Assembly: GCA_028280885.1 (NCBI GenBank)
Contig: JANQKY010000045.1
Location: 162,298-226,297 of the forward strand
DNA from: Tepidamorphus sp.
GTDB taxonomy: Bacteria > Pseudomonadota > Alphaproteobacteria > Rhizobiales > Tepidamorphaceae
Direction: 5' to 3'
DNA: 64,000 nt
The notes below the pieces were generated by a model. It worked only from the letters and a program-made list of their open reading frames with translations. It was not told the DNA's origin and made no database searches. The translations under genes were made by a program, and so were the position numbers. This document shows, one piece after another, positions 26,326 to 36,073 of this stretch (positions within the stretch are counted from its first letter, which is position 1; every line of letters starts with the position of its first letter).

Positions 26326-27819
26326 ATGCGACCCGACAGCGCTTCACACGACGGCAGCCGCGACTTCGCCCGCGAGGAATGGGCAAGGCTGTGCGCCAGG
26401 GACCCCGGCGAACTGGCCGTCGCCGAACCGGACCGGGAGGTGTCGGTCGGCGAATTGATCCGCCTGGCCCGCCTGCGCGCCGGCCAGTTCATCCACCAGG
26501 GCGTGACGCCGGGCGCCCGTGTGATCGTCGCCCTGCCAAACCGGATCGAGTTCGTCGTCGACTACCTCGCGGTGCGGCTGTGCGGCGCGGTGCTGGTCAA
26601 TCTGCCGTGGCGGGCGGGAACGAGCATCACAGAACTGGCCGAGATCCTCGACGCGGCCGTGGTCGTGCTTGCCGAGGACCTGGTCGGCGACAATCCCCTG
26701 TTCGACCGGCTGGGCGATCGGCGCTTTCGCCCCGACGAGGCGGCCCCGCCCGGCCCGGCCGAGCCGGTCGCGCGGTCGGGCGAGGAGGTCGCCTGGCTGG
26801 CCTGCACCTCCGGCACGACCGGGACGCCGAAGGCTGCGATCCATACCGGCGCGACCTGGCAGCGCCAGACCGAGGTCTTCGCCGAACATTTTGATCTCGG
26901 CCGCGACGATCCGATCCTGGTGTCGTCGCCCGTCGGACATGCCGTTTCGCTGTTGTTCGGCGTGCGCTTTTCGCTGCTGCTCAACTCCCCGATGATCCTG
27001 GTGTCGCGCTGGAAGATCGAGACGGCGGTGGACCTGATCCATCGCTATGGCTGCACCTTCACCGTCGCCCCCACGCCCTTCCTGGTCGACACGGTTGCCT
27101 GGTGCGAGGCGCACGGTGACGAAAAGCTCAGGACGCTGAAATTCTTTCCCTCCGGCGGCGCCCCGGTGCCGCGAACGCTGGTGCGGCGCGGCCTGAAGGC
27201 GCTGCCGGGATGCCAGATCTGGTCCTATTTCGGCACCTCCGAGGCCGGCGCCGTGACCGCGGTCCCGCTCGACGCCGATCTTGAGAAGCGGCTGAACACG
27301 GACGGCATCGCGCTGCCGGGCACGAAGACCCGGGTCGTCGACGGCGAATTGCAGCTGCACAGCCCCGATCAGATGATGCTCGGCTACTGGAGCGGCGATC
27401 CGAACGGCCGCCTGCACGACGACGGCTGGTACCAGACGGGCGATGCCTGCGAACAGCGCGACGACGGCTATATCCGGATGATCGGGCGCGCGCGCGACAT
27501 CATCCTGCGCGGCGGCGAGAACATTTCGCCGCTGGAGATCGAGAACGTACTGCTGCAGCACCCCGCCGTCACCGACGTGACCATCGTCGGCTATCCCGAC
27601 GACAGGCTCGGCTCGCGGCTTGCCGCCGTCGTCGTCGCCGCCGCGCCGGTGACGCTGGACGACCTGCGCGGGCATTGCGAGCGCATCGGCCTCGACAAGG
27701 CGAAGTGGCCGGAATTCCTGACTAAAATCGACGAAATTCCGCTTTCCACCATCGGCAAGGTCCGCCGCGATCTGCTGGAGGACATGGTGGAGCGGCTCGT
27801 ACCCGAACCGGCCGGCTAA
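26326..27819 (+). CDS. acyl-CoA synthetase (class I adenylate-forming enzyme)
   Basis: 497 residues. AMP-binding signature LACTSGTTGTPKAA, then the A5-type YFGTSEAG, YQTGDACEQRDDGYIRMIGRARDIILRGGENISP (A7-A8), and the C-terminal catalytic Lys in STIGKVRRDLL. It activates a carboxylic acid with ATP to an acyl-AMP and forms the CoA thioester. Start ATG 26326 is 7 bases after the LLM gene stop; an ATG further upstream at 26278 lies inside that gene. Its presence with a thioesterase and two F420-type oxidoreductases implies that the pathway runs through a CoA thioester. Confidence 0.85.
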   Translation: MRPDSASHDGSRDFAREEWARLCARDPGELAVAEPDREVSVGELIRLARLRAGQFIHQGVTPGARVIVALPNRIEFVVDYLAVRLCGAVLVNLPWRAGTSITELAEILDAAVVVLAEDLVGDNPLFDRLGDRRFRPDEAAPPGPAEPVARSGEEVAWLACTSGTTGTPKAAIHTGATWQRQTEVFAEHFDLGRDDPILVSSPVGHAVSLLFGVRFSLLLNSPMILVSRWKIETAVDLIHRYGCTFTVAPTPFLVDTVAWCEAHGDEKLRTLKFFPSGGAPVPRTLVRRGLKALPGCQIWSYFGTSEAGAVTAVPLDADLEKRLNTDGIALPGTKTRVVDGELQLHSPDQMMLGYWSGDPNGRLHDDGWYQTGDACEQRDDGYIRMIGRARDIILRGGENISPLEIENVLLQHPAVTDVTIVGYPDDRLGSRLAAVVVAAAPVTLDDLRGHCERIGLDKAKWPEFLTKIDEIPLSTIGKVRRDLLEDMVERLVPEPAG

Positions 27820-27830
27820 GGGAGACAGAC

Positions 27831-28763
27831 ATGAACCGGCTTCAAATCGGCTTCCACATCGACGGCGACGTCTGGGAACCGGATCAGATCGCCGCCGTCG
27901 AGGCGCATGGCTTCGACATCCTGACAACCGGCGAGCACATCGTCTTCTTCCGGCCGATCCTGGACACGATCACGGTACTGTCCTACGCCGCCGCGGTCAC
28001 CAGCCGGATCAAGCTGGTTCCCTCCACCCTGATCCTGCCGCTGCGCCCGCCGGCGATCCTCGCCAAGGAACTGACCTCGATCGATATCCTGTCGAAGGGG
28101 CGCCTGATCGCCTCCGTCGGCATCGGCGGCGACTATCCGCGCGAATTCGAGGCCTGCGGCGTGCCGATCAAGGAGCGCGGCGTTCGCGCCAACGAGGGCA
28201 TCGAGATCATGCGCAAGTTCTGGTCCGGCGAGCGCTTCGACTATCACGGCAGGATCTTCAAGATGGAAGACATGGACATGCTGCCGGGCCCCTATCAGCC
28301 GGGCGGTCCGCCGCTGTGGATCTGCGGGCGCAGCGATCCGGCGATGAAGCGGGCGGCCAAATACGGCGACGGCTGGCAGCCCTACATGTACACCGCCGCG
28401 CAACTGGCCGAATCGGTGGAGAAGATCCACGGCTTTGCCGACGATATCGGACGCACGCTGCCGGCGGACTTCGCCTTCACGACCTTCATGTACGTGTCGA
28501 TGCATGACGATGTCGAGGAGGGCCGCAACCGGGCGATCGAGCAACTGTCCTATCGCTTCAACATGCCGTTCGAGAAGGTCGTCGACAAATACTGCACCTA
28601 CGGGCCGCCGGACCGGATCATCGCGGACCTGCAGCGCTATGTCGACGCCGGCACGAACCACGTCATCGTTGGCCTGATCATGCCGCCCGAGGAGCGGATG
28701 GACTATGTCGAGCGGTTCGCCACGCAGATCCTGCCGGAGCTGCAGAAGATGAAGCCGGCGTGA
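27831..28763 (+). CDS. LLM class F420-dependent oxidoreductase, second copy
   Basis: 310 residues, a different LLM subgroup from the enzyme at 25.3 kb (TIGR03619-like). Motifs include FDILTTGEHIVFF, AVTSRIKLVPSTLILPLRPP, KGRLIASVGIGGDYPREFEACG and PLWICGRSDPAMKRAAKYGDGW. Start ATG 27831 follows GGGAGACAG. The low similarity between the two LLM proteins argues for two separate reduction or oxidation steps rather than duplication. F420 use is inferred from the family and from the adjacent cofactor genes. Confidence 0.82.
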   Translation: MNRLQIGFHIDGDVWEPDQIAAVEAHGFDILTTGEHIVFFRPILDTITVLSYAAAVTSRIKLVPSTLILPLRPPAILAKELTSIDILSKGRLIASVGIGGDYPREFEACGVPIKERGVRANEGIEIMRKFWSGERFDYHGRIFKMEDMDMLPGPYQPGGPPLWICGRSDPAMKRAAKYGDGWQPYMYTAAQLAESVEKIHGFADDIGRTLPADFAFTTFMYVSMHDDVEEGRNRAIEQLSYRFNMPFEKVVDKYCTYGPPDRIIADLQRYVDAGTNHVIVGLIMPPEERMDYVERFATQILPELQKMKPA

Positions 28764-28773
28764 GGGCAGGCCG

Positions 28774-29214
28774 GTGTCCGCGATCCTGTCCGTGCCGCAG
28801 CTTCAGGAGATGATCGGCCGCTCCCGGTTTCACCAGCTGTTTCGGCCGGACGTGCTGAACCTCGATGCCGACGGGCGCCGTCTGGCGATCCGCTTCGCGA
28901 TGGCCCCCGATCTGGAGCGGCAGCCGGACACCAAGCAGTGGCACGGCGGGGCGGTTTCGGCGGTTGTGGATACCGCGGGCTGCTACGGGCTTGCCGTCCT
29001 GACCGGCGAACCGCTGCCGACCATCGACCTGCGGGTCGACTATCTGCGGCCGGCCATCGAGACCGACCTGACCGCCGTGGCGACGGTCCGGAAGGCCGGA
29101 CGCTCGGTCGGCGTGGTGGATGTGGAGGTTTCAGACGACGGCGACAATCTCGTCGCGCTTGGCCGGGTCGCCTATTCGGCCAGCGGCTGGCAACAACGGA
29201 GTGATGGCTCATGA
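28774..29214 (+). CDS. hotdog-fold acyl-CoA thioesterase (PaaI-like)
   Basis: 146 residues of the hotdog fold. The segment QWHGGAVSAVVDTAGCYGLAVL matches the PaaI-type signature (HGG...DxA), and TIDLRVDYLRPA with the alternating C-terminal strand completes the domain. It hydrolyses acyl- or aryl-CoA thioesters, either releasing the pathway product or rescuing CoA from dead-end intermediates. Translation starts at GTG 28774 with GAGGGCAGG upstream. It overlaps the following F420 oxidoreductase gene by 4 bases, tying it firmly to the operon. Confidence 0.75.
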   Translation: MSAILSVPQLQEMIGRSRFHQLFRPDVLNLDADGRRLAIRFAMAPDLERQPDTKQWHGGAVSAVVDTAGCYGLAVLTGEPLPTIDLRVDYLRPAIETDLTAVATVRKAGRSVGVVDVEVSDDGDNLVALGRVAYSASGWQQRSDGS

Positions 29215-29885
29215 GTGACAGGTCTTGCAATATCGCCATTGTCGGCGGCACCGGCGCGCTTGGATCGGGATTGGCGATGCGCTGGGCACGGGCCGGGCAT
29301 GCCGTCACCATCGGCTCGCGCGACGCGGCGCGGGCAGCCGAAGTTGCCGCGGAGCTGAGCGCGAAATCCGGTGCCCGGATCGGCGGCGCGGGCAACGCGG
29401 AGGCCGCCGGGCTCGGCGATATCGTCGTCCTGACGGTTCCCTATGCCAATCACCCCGCGACGCTGGAAACGGTCCGCGACGCGGTGCAGGGCAAGGTGGT
29501 CATTGACGTGACGGTCCCGCTGATGCCACCGAAGGTGCGCACCGTTCAACTGCCGCCGGAAGGGTCGGCGGCGAAGGCCGCGCAAGGCGTGCTCGGGGCC
29601 GATGTGCGGGTCGTCTCGGCGTTTCAGAATGTCGCGGCCGCGCATCTGGCCGATCTCGATCACGCAATTGACTGCGACGTGCTCGTCTGCGGCAATGACC
29701 GGGAGGCGCGCGACCTCGTGATCGGGCTTGCCGCGGATGCGGGCATGACGGCCTGGCATGCCGGGCGCATCGACAATTCGGCGGTCGCCGAGGCGCTGAC
29801 CTCGGCGCTGATCTTCATGAACGCGCATTACAAGATCCCCGGCGCCGGCATCCGGATAACCGGCACGCCGCAGGCGGGATCGTGA
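29211..29885 (+). CDS. npdG: F420:NADP oxidoreductase (NPDG family)
   Basis: 224 residues. The N-terminal Rossmann motif NIAIVGGTGALGSGLAMRWA, followed by GHAVTIGSRDAARA, is the standard F420-dependent NADP reductase pattern, with SR contacting the NADP phosphate. The C-terminal part VVSAFQNVAAAHLADLD fits the family too. It exchanges hydride between NADPH and F420, supplying F420H2 for the LLM enzymes or reoxidising it. It lies between the catabolic genes and the F420 biosynthesis genes. Confidence 0.88.
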   Translation: MSDRSCNIAIVGGTGALGSGLAMRWARAGHAVTIGSRDAARAAEVAAELSAKSGARIGGAGNAEAAGLGDIVVLTVPYANHPATLETVRDAVQGKVVIDVTVPLMPPKVRTVQLPPEGSAAKAAQGVLGADVRVVSAFQNVAAAHLADLDHAIDCDVLVCGNDREARDLVIGLAADAGMTAWHAGRIDNSAVAEALTSALIFMNAHYKIPGAGIRITGTPQAGS

Positions 29886-29904
29886 CCGTGCCGGCAGCGC
29901 GCCC

Positions 29905-30678
29905 ATGACCCGGTCCCTCTCGCTCCACGCCCTTGACCATGTCCCGCTGATCGAGGCGGGCGACGATCTGGCCGGGATCGTCATGGCCGGGATCAAGCGA
30001 GACGGTCTCGCGCTGGAAGACGGCGACATCCTGGTCCTCGCCCAGAAGATCGTGTCAAAGGCCGAGGGCCGCCTCGTCGACCTGAAGACCGTCACGCCGG
30101 GCCCCGAAGCCCTCGAACTCGCTGCCGACACCGACAAGGATCCGCGCCTGGTCGAACTGATACTGTCCGAGAGCCGCGGCATCGTCAGGCGGGTTCCGGG
30201 CGTTCTGATCACCGAGCATCGGCGCGGCTGGATCATGGCCAATGCCGGTATCGATGCCTCCAATGTCGGCGGCGAGGGGGAGCATGTCCTGCTGCTGCCC
30301 GTCGATCCCGACCGCTCCGCCGCCGATATCCGCGCCGCGATCGCAGAGCGGCTCGGCATCCGCGCCGGGGTGGCGATCAGTGACAGTTTCGGGCGGCCCT
30401 GGCGGATCGGCACGGCGGGCGTCGCGATCGGCGCGGCCGGCGTTCCAAGCCTCTGGGACCAGCGCGGCCAGACGGATCTGTTCGGTCGCGACCTGAAGGT
30501 CAGCCAGCAGGCCATCGCCGACGAACTGGCCGCCGCCGCCTCGCTGCTGCAGGGCCAGGGCGGGGAGGGCAGGCCGGTCGTCCTCGTTCGCGGTTTCGCG
30601 GCCCTGCCTGCTGCGAGTGCCCCGGCGCGTCCGGCCGCTGCCCTGCTGCGCGCCGTTGAAGAGGATCTGTTCCGATGA
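29905..30678 (+). CDS. cofE: coenzyme F420-0:L-glutamate ligase
   Basis: 257 residues, one-domain CofE as in archaea and proteobacteria, not the two-domain FbiB of actinobacteria. Typical stretches are DILVLAQKIVSKAEGRLVDL, ESRGIVRRVPGVLITEHRRG, then GEHVLLLPVDPD and VAISDSFGRPWRIGTAGVAIG. It adds gamma-linked glutamates to F420-0 using GTP. Its stop overlaps the cofD start. Without the FbiB C-terminal reductase-like domain, the final dehydro-F420 reduction step would need another protein if PEP is the donor. Confidence 0.9.
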   Translation: MTRSLSLHALDHVPLIEAGDDLAGIVMAGIKRDGLALEDGDILVLAQKIVSKAEGRLVDLKTVTPGPEALELAADTDKDPRLVELILSESRGIVRRVPGVLITEHRRGWIMANAGIDASNVGGEGEHVLLLPVDPDRSAADIRAAIAERLGIRAGVAISDSFGRPWRIGTAGVAIGAAGVPSLWDQRGQTDLFGRDLKVSQQAIADELAAAASLLQGQGGEGRPVVLVRGFAALPAASAPARPAAALLRAVEEDLFR

Positions 30679-31634
30679 GTGGCCGCATCGTCGTCCTGTC
30701 GGGGGGTGTGGGCGGAGCGAAGCTCGCGCTCGGCCTTGCCCATGCGGTCGATCCGAAGGATCTGATGATCGTCACCAATACCGGCGACGACTTCGACCAT
30801 TACGGCTTGCGCGTCTGTCCCGATACCGACACCGTCCTCTACACGCTCGGCGATGTCGCGGACCGGGAGCGCGGCTGGGGGCGGGCGGATGAAAGCTGGC
30901 GGTTCATGGAGACCTTTCGCGCGCTCGGCGGCGCGGACTGGTTCAATCTCGGCGACCGGGACCTCGCGCTGCATGTCCTGCGCACGGCGCGGCTCAGGGG
31001 CGGCGAGACGCTCAGCGCCATCACCGCCGATATCGCCCGGACACTGGGCATCGCGGCGGCCGTCATACCGATGAGCGACCAGCCCGTATCCACCCATGTC
31101 GAGACCACCGGCGGGCCGATCCCGTTCCAGCACTATTTCGTGCGCGAGCAATGCGCACCGGTCGCCACCGGGTTTGCCTTCGAGGGAATTGCCGAGGCCG
31201 CGCCTAACCCGGCCCTGCTGGAGGCGCTGGAGGCGGGGCCGAGGGCCGTCCTCCTCGCGCCGTCCAACCCCTTTGTCAGCATCGACCCGATCCTTGCTTT
31301 GCCCGGCCTGCGCGACAGGCTGCGTGCCTGCGGCGCACCGGTCGTCGCGGTCTCGCCGATCATCGGCGGCCGGTCGATCAAGGGGCCGGCGGCGAAGATG
31401 ATGGCGGAACTTCGCATGCCGGTCAGCCCCGCCGGGATCGCCCGCCACTATCGCGGCCTGATCGACGGCCTGGTGATCGACGAGGCCGATCGCGCCCTTG
31501 CCGAAGAGGTGCGGGCGATCGAGCCCGAGGTCACGGTGGCGCAGAGCGTGATGCGGTCGCTCGATGATCGTATCGCGCTGGCACGGTGTATGATCGATTT
31601 CGCCGACGGCTTGTCCGCAAAGGGGTCGCCATGA
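30675..31634 (+). CDS. cofD: 2-phospho-L-lactate (or PEP) transferase
   Basis: 319 residues. The N-terminal VVLSGGVGGAKLALGLAHA and TNTGDDFDHYGLRVCPDTDTV match the conserved CofD/FbiA active-site region, and NPFVSIDPILALPGL appears later. It transfers the phospholactyl or phosphoenolpyruvyl group from a GDP-activated donor to Fo, forming F420-0 or dehydro-F420-0. It is joined to cofE and cofC by 4-base overlaps, in keeping with stoichiometric production. Confidence 0.92.
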   Translation: MSGRIVVLSGGVGGAKLALGLAHAVDPKDLMIVTNTGDDFDHYGLRVCPDTDTVLYTLGDVADRERGWGRADESWRFMETFRALGGADWFNLGDRDLALHVLRTARLRGGETLSAITADIARTLGIAAAVIPMSDQPVSTHVETTGGPIPFQHYFVREQCAPVATGFAFEGIAEAAPNPALLEALEAGPRAVLLAPSNPFVSIDPILALPGLRDRLRACGAPVVAVSPIIGGRSIKGPAAKMMAELRMPVSPAGIARHYRGLIDGLVIDEADRALAEEVRAIEPEVTVAQSVMRSLDDRIALARCMIDFADGLSAKGSP

Positions 31635-32311
31635 CCAGCGTCATCATCCCGGTAAAGCACCTCGCGAGCGCGAAGACGCGGCTGTCGCCCGCCCTTACCG
31701 CACAGAACCGCGCCGGCCTCGTTCTGGCCATGCTGGAAGACGTCCTGCGCGCGGCCGGCGGAACAGGCGGGCACGCGGTCCGGGTCGTCTCCGGCGATAC
31801 GCGCGTCCTCGACGTCGCCCGCCGCTTCGGGGCCGGAACGGTCCATGAAGACAGGCCGGGCGGCTACAATGCAGCGGTGCGCCTCGGCCTGGCGGAGGTG
31901 GCATCGGCCGGCGCGGTCGCGATCCTGCCCGGCGACGTGCCGGCGGCGAGCGCGCGGGAGCTCGAGCGGCTGTTCGCCCCATCCCCCACCGATCCGTGCG
32001 TCAGGCTGGTGCCGGCCCATGACCGGCGCGGCACCAACGGCCTGTTCATGACATCCGCGGATCTCCTGCGTCCCGCCTTCGGGCCCGGCAGCTTCGCGGC
32101 CCATCGCGCCGCCGCGGCAAAGGCCGGCCTGCACACGCAGGTGCTCGACCTGTCCGGTCTGGCCCGCGATATCGACGAGCCGGCCGATCTCGCCGCGTTC
32201 CAGGCCGGCAGGCTGCCGGGCGCGACGTCGCGCTTTCTGGCCGGCATTACCCGGCGGCCCGGACCGGCCAATCCCCATGACGAGGGGTCTGATGACGAGG
32301 TAGCGGCATGA
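31631..32311 (+). CDS. cofC: 2-phospho-L-lactate guanylyltransferase
   Basis: 226 residues from ATG 31631, which overlaps the cofD stop. SVIIPVKHLASAKTRLSP is the standard CofC/FbiD nucleotidyltransferase opening, followed by GGYNAAVRLGL and AILPGDVPAA. The enzyme activates 2-phospholactate, 3-phosphoglycerate or PEP with GTP; sequence alone does not tell which. The next gene, fbiC, overlaps its stop. Confidence 0.88.
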   Translation: MTSVIIPVKHLASAKTRLSPALTAQNRAGLVLAMLEDVLRAAGGTGGHAVRVVSGDTRVLDVARRFGAGTVHEDRPGGYNAAVRLGLAEVASAGAVAILPGDVPAASARELERLFAPSPTDPCVRLVPAHDRRGTNGLFMTSADLLRPAFGPGSFAAHRAAAAKAGLHTQVLDLSGLARDIDEPADLAAFQAGRLPGATSRFLAGITRRPGPANPHDEGSDDEVAA

Positions 32312-34701
32312 ACACGATACCCGAACCGCTTGAAGGTCAGCGTGTCGGCGGAACGGCCGTCGAGGCGGCCGCCCTCATGAACCTGCCCTTCGACCAGCTG
32401 CTGTCGATGGCGGCCGCCCTGCGCGATGCCGGCAGCGGCTGCCATGTCAGCTATTCGCGAAAGGTGTTCATTCCGCTGACGCAGCTCTGCCGCGACGTGT
32501 GCCACTACTGCACCTTCGCCAAGGCGCCGCGCGGGCTGAAATCCGCTTATCTGCGGCCCGAGGCGGTTCTGGACATCGCCAGGGCGGGCGCGGCGGCCGG
32601 CTGCAAGGAGGCGCTGTTCACGCTCGGCGACAAGCCGGAATTGCGCTATGCGGCGGCCCGCACCGCGCTGCGCGACCTCGGCTACGAGACGACGCTCGAC
32701 TATCTGCGCGCCATGGCCCGGCTGGTGTTTGAGGAAACCGGCCTGCTGCCCCATCTCAATCCCGGCGTCATGGCGGCCGACGATCTGGCGGCGCTGCGCC
32801 CGGTCTCGGCCTCCATGGGCATCATGCTGGAAAGCACCTCGCAGCGGCTGCTTCAGCGCGGCGGCTGCCACCACGGCTCGCCGGACAAGGATCCGGCGGT
32901 GCGGCTGGCGACGATCGAGGCGGCCGGCCGGCTGCGCATCCCCTTCACCAGCGGCATCCTCATCGGCATCGGCGAAACGCGGCGCGAGCGCATCGACAGC
33001 CTGTTCGCCCTGCGCGATCTGCATCGGCGCTACGGCCACATCCAGGAAATCATCATTCAGAACTTCCGGGCCAAGCCGGGCACCAGGATGGCCGACGCGC
33101 CCGAGCCCGACCTGGCCGATCTGCAATGGACCATCGCCGTCGCCCGTCTGATCTTCGGTCCGGCCATGAACATCCAGGCGCCGCCCAACCTGTCCGGGCC
33201 GCAGGCCGCCAAGCTGATCGCCGCCGGCATCAATGACTGGGGCGGCGTGTCTCCGGTGACGCCGGATCACGTCAATCCGGAAGCGCCCTGGCCGCAGTTG
33301 CAGGCGCTGGCCGGGCTCACCGCCGGCGCCGGCAAGCGGCTGGTGGAGCGGCTGTGCGTCTATCCCGAATACGCCCGCCTGTCCGAGGATGTGCTTTCCG
33401 AAGACGGCTGGTTCGATCCGGATATCCGCCGGGCGGTGCTGGGCGCCATCGACGCGGACGGCTATGCCAGACCGGACGACTGGTCGCCCGGACGCACGGA
33501 TGTGCCCGTTCCGAATGCCGGTGTCGGCGTCACGACTGCCCTCGGGATTGCGGAGGATCGGCGGATCGACCGGATTCTCGCCAGGGTGGAGGCCGGCGAA
33601 GAGCTCTATACCGATGCGGTGACCAGCCTGTTCGCGGCGCGCGGGGAGGCGGTCGGGCGGATCGCCCTTGCCGCCGACGCGCTGCGCCGCCGGGTCGCCG
33701 GCGACACCGTCAGTTACGTGGTGACCCGGAACATCAACTACACCAATATCTGCTATTTCAAATGCCGCTTCTGCGCGTTTTCGAAGGGCAGGACGAGCGC
33801 GCATCTGCGCGGCAAGCCCTATGATCTCGGGCTGGAGGAGATCGTCGCGCGGGCGCGCGAGGCCTGGGCGCGCGGGGCCGTCGAAGTGTGCCTTCAGGGC
33901 GGCATTCACCCCGACTATACCGGCCGGACCTATCTGGAGATCGTCCGGGCGATCAAGGCCGAACTGCCCGACATGCATATCCACGCGTTCTCGCCGCTGG
34001 AGATCTTTCAGGGCGCCGAGACCCTTGGCCTTCCGGTCGGCCGGTTCCTGGACAGGCTGATCGCGGCGGGGCTCGGCAGCCTGCCCGGCACCGCCGCCGA
34101 GATCCTCGACGACGCGGTGCGGGCGCGCCTGTGCCCGGACAAGCTCGACACGCGGCAATGGTTCGACGTGGTCGATACCGCGCACCGTGCCGGCCTGAAG
34201 ACGACGTCGACGATCATGTTCGGCCATATCGACCGGCCGGTCCACTGGGCCCGCCATCTGTTGCGCCTGCGCGATCAGCAGGCGAAGACCGGCGGCTTCA
34301 CCGAACTGGTGCCGCTGCCCTTCGTTCACATGGAATCGCCGATCTACCTGAAGGGCGGGTCGCGGCGCGGGCCGACATGGCGCGAGACGCTGCTGATGCA
34401 TGCGGTTGCCCGCCTGGCGCTGCATCCGCACATCACCAATATCCAGACCTCCTGGGTCAAGCTCGGCGCCGACGGAGCGGCTGCCTGCCTGAAGGCCGGC
34501 GCCAACGATCTGGGCGGGACGCTGATGAACGAGACGATCACCCGCTCCGCCGGCGCAGCGCACGGCCAGGAAATGACGCCGGAAGCGATGGAGGCGTTGC
34601 TGTTCGATCTCGGCCGCCCCTCGCGCCAGCGCACGACGCTCTATGCCGACGCCACCTCGTCGCGCCGGCAGGCCTCCTATATCCCCCTCGCTGCTGAATA
34701 A
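32308..34701 (+). CDS. fbiC: bifunctional FO synthase (CofG-CofH fusion)
   Basis: 797 residues with two radical SAM halves. The first (CofG-like) has its cluster cysteines in CRDVCHYCTFAK (Cys61, 65, 68). The second (CofH-like) has ICYFKCRFCAFSKG (Cys482, 486, 489). Together they make the deazaflavin chromophore Fo from tyrosine and 5-amino-6-ribitylaminouracil. The single-gene fusion is the actinobacterial/proteobacterial form; archaea and cyanobacteria use two genes. It is the last gene of the eleven-gene run, and its presence makes the F420 route complete in this locus. Confidence 0.93.
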   Translation: MNTIPEPLEGQRVGGTAVEAAALMNLPFDQLLSMAAALRDAGSGCHVSYSRKVFIPLTQLCRDVCHYCTFAKAPRGLKSAYLRPEAVLDIARAGAAAGCKEALFTLGDKPELRYAAARTALRDLGYETTLDYLRAMARLVFEETGLLPHLNPGVMAADDLAALRPVSASMGIMLESTSQRLLQRGGCHHGSPDKDPAVRLATIEAAGRLRIPFTSGILIGIGETRRERIDSLFALRDLHRRYGHIQEIIIQNFRAKPGTRMADAPEPDLADLQWTIAVARLIFGPAMNIQAPPNLSGPQAAKLIAAGINDWGGVSPVTPDHVNPEAPWPQLQALAGLTAGAGKRLVERLCVYPEYARLSEDVLSEDGWFDPDIRRAVLGAIDADGYARPDDWSPGRTDVPVPNAGVGVTTALGIAEDRRIDRILARVEAGEELYTDAVTSLFAARGEAVGRIALAADALRRRVAGDTVSYVVTRNINYTNICYFKCRFCAFSKGRTSAHLRGKPYDLGLEEIVARAREAWARGAVEVCLQGGIHPDYTGRTYLEIVRAIKAELPDMHIHAFSPLEIFQGAETLGLPVGRFLDRLIAAGLGSLPGTAAEILDDAVRARLCPDKLDTRQWFDVVDTAHRAGLKTTSTIMFGHIDRPVHWARHLLRLRDQQAKTGGFTELVPLPFVHMESPIYLKGGSRRGPTWRETLLMHAVARLALHPHITNIQTSWVKLGADGAAACLKAGANDLGGTLMNETITRSAGAAHGQEMTPEAMEALLFDLGRPSRQRTTLYADATSSRRQASYIPLAAE

Positions 34702-34759
34702 GCGCTGTTGAATAAGCCCGCCGTCCGGCCGATCTGCCGGACGGATCAGTCTGCGCCGG

Positions 34760-36073
34760 TCACCCGGTCAGGTTCGGCAGCCAGGTCGCGATCCCCGGAA
34801 ACACGATGATAAGGCCGATCCCGGCCAGGAACAGCGCCACGAACGGCCAGATCGATCGGTAGACATCACTGATCGACATGTCCGGCACCACCGCCTTGAA
34901 GGCGAACAGCGTATAGCCGAAGGGCGGGGTGATCGCGCCCAGCGTGATGTTGATCAGAAACAACAGCCAGAACCAGACGGGATCGAACTCCAGGCTGGTG
35001 ACGACCGGCTGGTAGATCGGGATCGTCAGCAGGATCACCGCGATCGTGTCGATGAACATGCACAGGATAAACGGCACCGCCAGCATGATGATCAGCATCA
35101 GGATCGGGCCGAAGCCGAGATTGGCGACGAGCTGGACCAGTTCACCGGTCGCGCCGGTAAAGGCCAGCAACTGCGTGAACATCTTCGACATCACCATGAT
35201 CGCCAGGATCATCGCCGAGACGGTGATCGACGCCATCACGGACTCCCAGATCATCCTGAGCGAGAGGTTGCGGTAGATCGCGGCCGTGATCAGCGCGCCC
35301 AGAACGCCCGTCGCCGCCGATTCCGACGGCGTGGCGATGCCCAGCATGATGAAGCCCATCACCGAGAAGATGACGATGGCGAACGGCAGGACGCGAACCA
35401 GCGCGAGGACCATCTCGCCGACCGTCGTGTCGCCGCGTTCAGACGCGACATTCGCCGGCGCCTTGCCGGGATCGAGCGCGATCCGCGCGAACACATAGAC
35501 CAGGAAGATGCCGCCGAGCAGCAGGCCGGGCAGGATGCCGGCGATCAGCAGCCTGGCGATCGAAACGTCGGCGATCGAGCCGACGATGATGGCGAGCAGG
35601 CTGGGCGGAATGATCGGCGCCAGGCTCGCCCCGCTTATGATCAGGCCGGCGGCGATGTCGCGATCATATCCGCGCGCCTGCATGCCGGGCATGATCGCCC
35701 GGCCGAGCATCGCGGCGACCGCCATGGCGACCCCCGACAGCGCCCCGAACACCGCCGACAGCGCGACGACGAGCACATATTGCCGGCCGCGCACCCGCCC
35801 GACCAGCTTGTCGATGGAATCGAACAGCACGTCCATCGTGCCGGACCGGAACAGCAATTCGCCCATCAGGATGAACAGCGGTATCGAGGCGAGCGAGGTG
35901 ATCGACGCGGTGTCCAGGATGCTGTTGATGAACATCGGAAAGCCGGCGGGCCCGATGATCACGTAGACGCCGGCCAGGATCGCGAACAGGAAGGCCAGGA
36001 AGATCGGCGCGCCCGACAGGAACAGGGCGAACAGGATCGCGACGCCCAGCAGCAGGGTCACATACCACGCCAT
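34760..36073 (-). CDS. dctM: TRAP transporter large permease (DctM)
   Basis: 437 residues, about twelve membrane helices, usual DctM size. Characteristic parts are IPLFILMGELLFRSG, GAMSGVAMA-like GALSGVAMAVAAMLG, and GLIISGASLAPIIPPSLLAIIVG. It is the ion-coupled channel of a tripartite carboxylate importer. The start ATG at 36073 overlaps the dctQ stop. It converges with fbiC (59 bases between the stops), closing the F420 locus. Confidence 0.9.
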   Translation of the reverse strand: MAWYVTLLLGVAILFALFLSGAPIFLAFLFAILAGVYVIIGPAGFPMFINSILDTASITSLASIPLFILMGELLFRSGTMDVLFDSIDKLVGRVRGRQYVLVVALSAVFGALSGVAMAVAAMLGRAIMPGMQARGYDRDIAAGLIISGASLAPIIPPSLLAIIVGSIADVSIARLLIAGILPGLLLGGIFLVYVFARIALDPGKAPANVASERGDTTVGEMVLALVRVLPFAIVIFSVMGFIMLGIATPSESAATGVLGALITAAIYRNLSLRMIWESVMASITVSAMILAIMVMSKMFTQLLAFTGATGELVQLVANLGFGPILMLIIMLAVPFILCMFIDTIAVILLTIPIYQPVVTSLEFDPVWFWLLFLINITLGAITPPFGYTLFAFKAVVPDMSISDVYRSIWPFVALFLAGIGLIIVFPGIATWLPNLTG

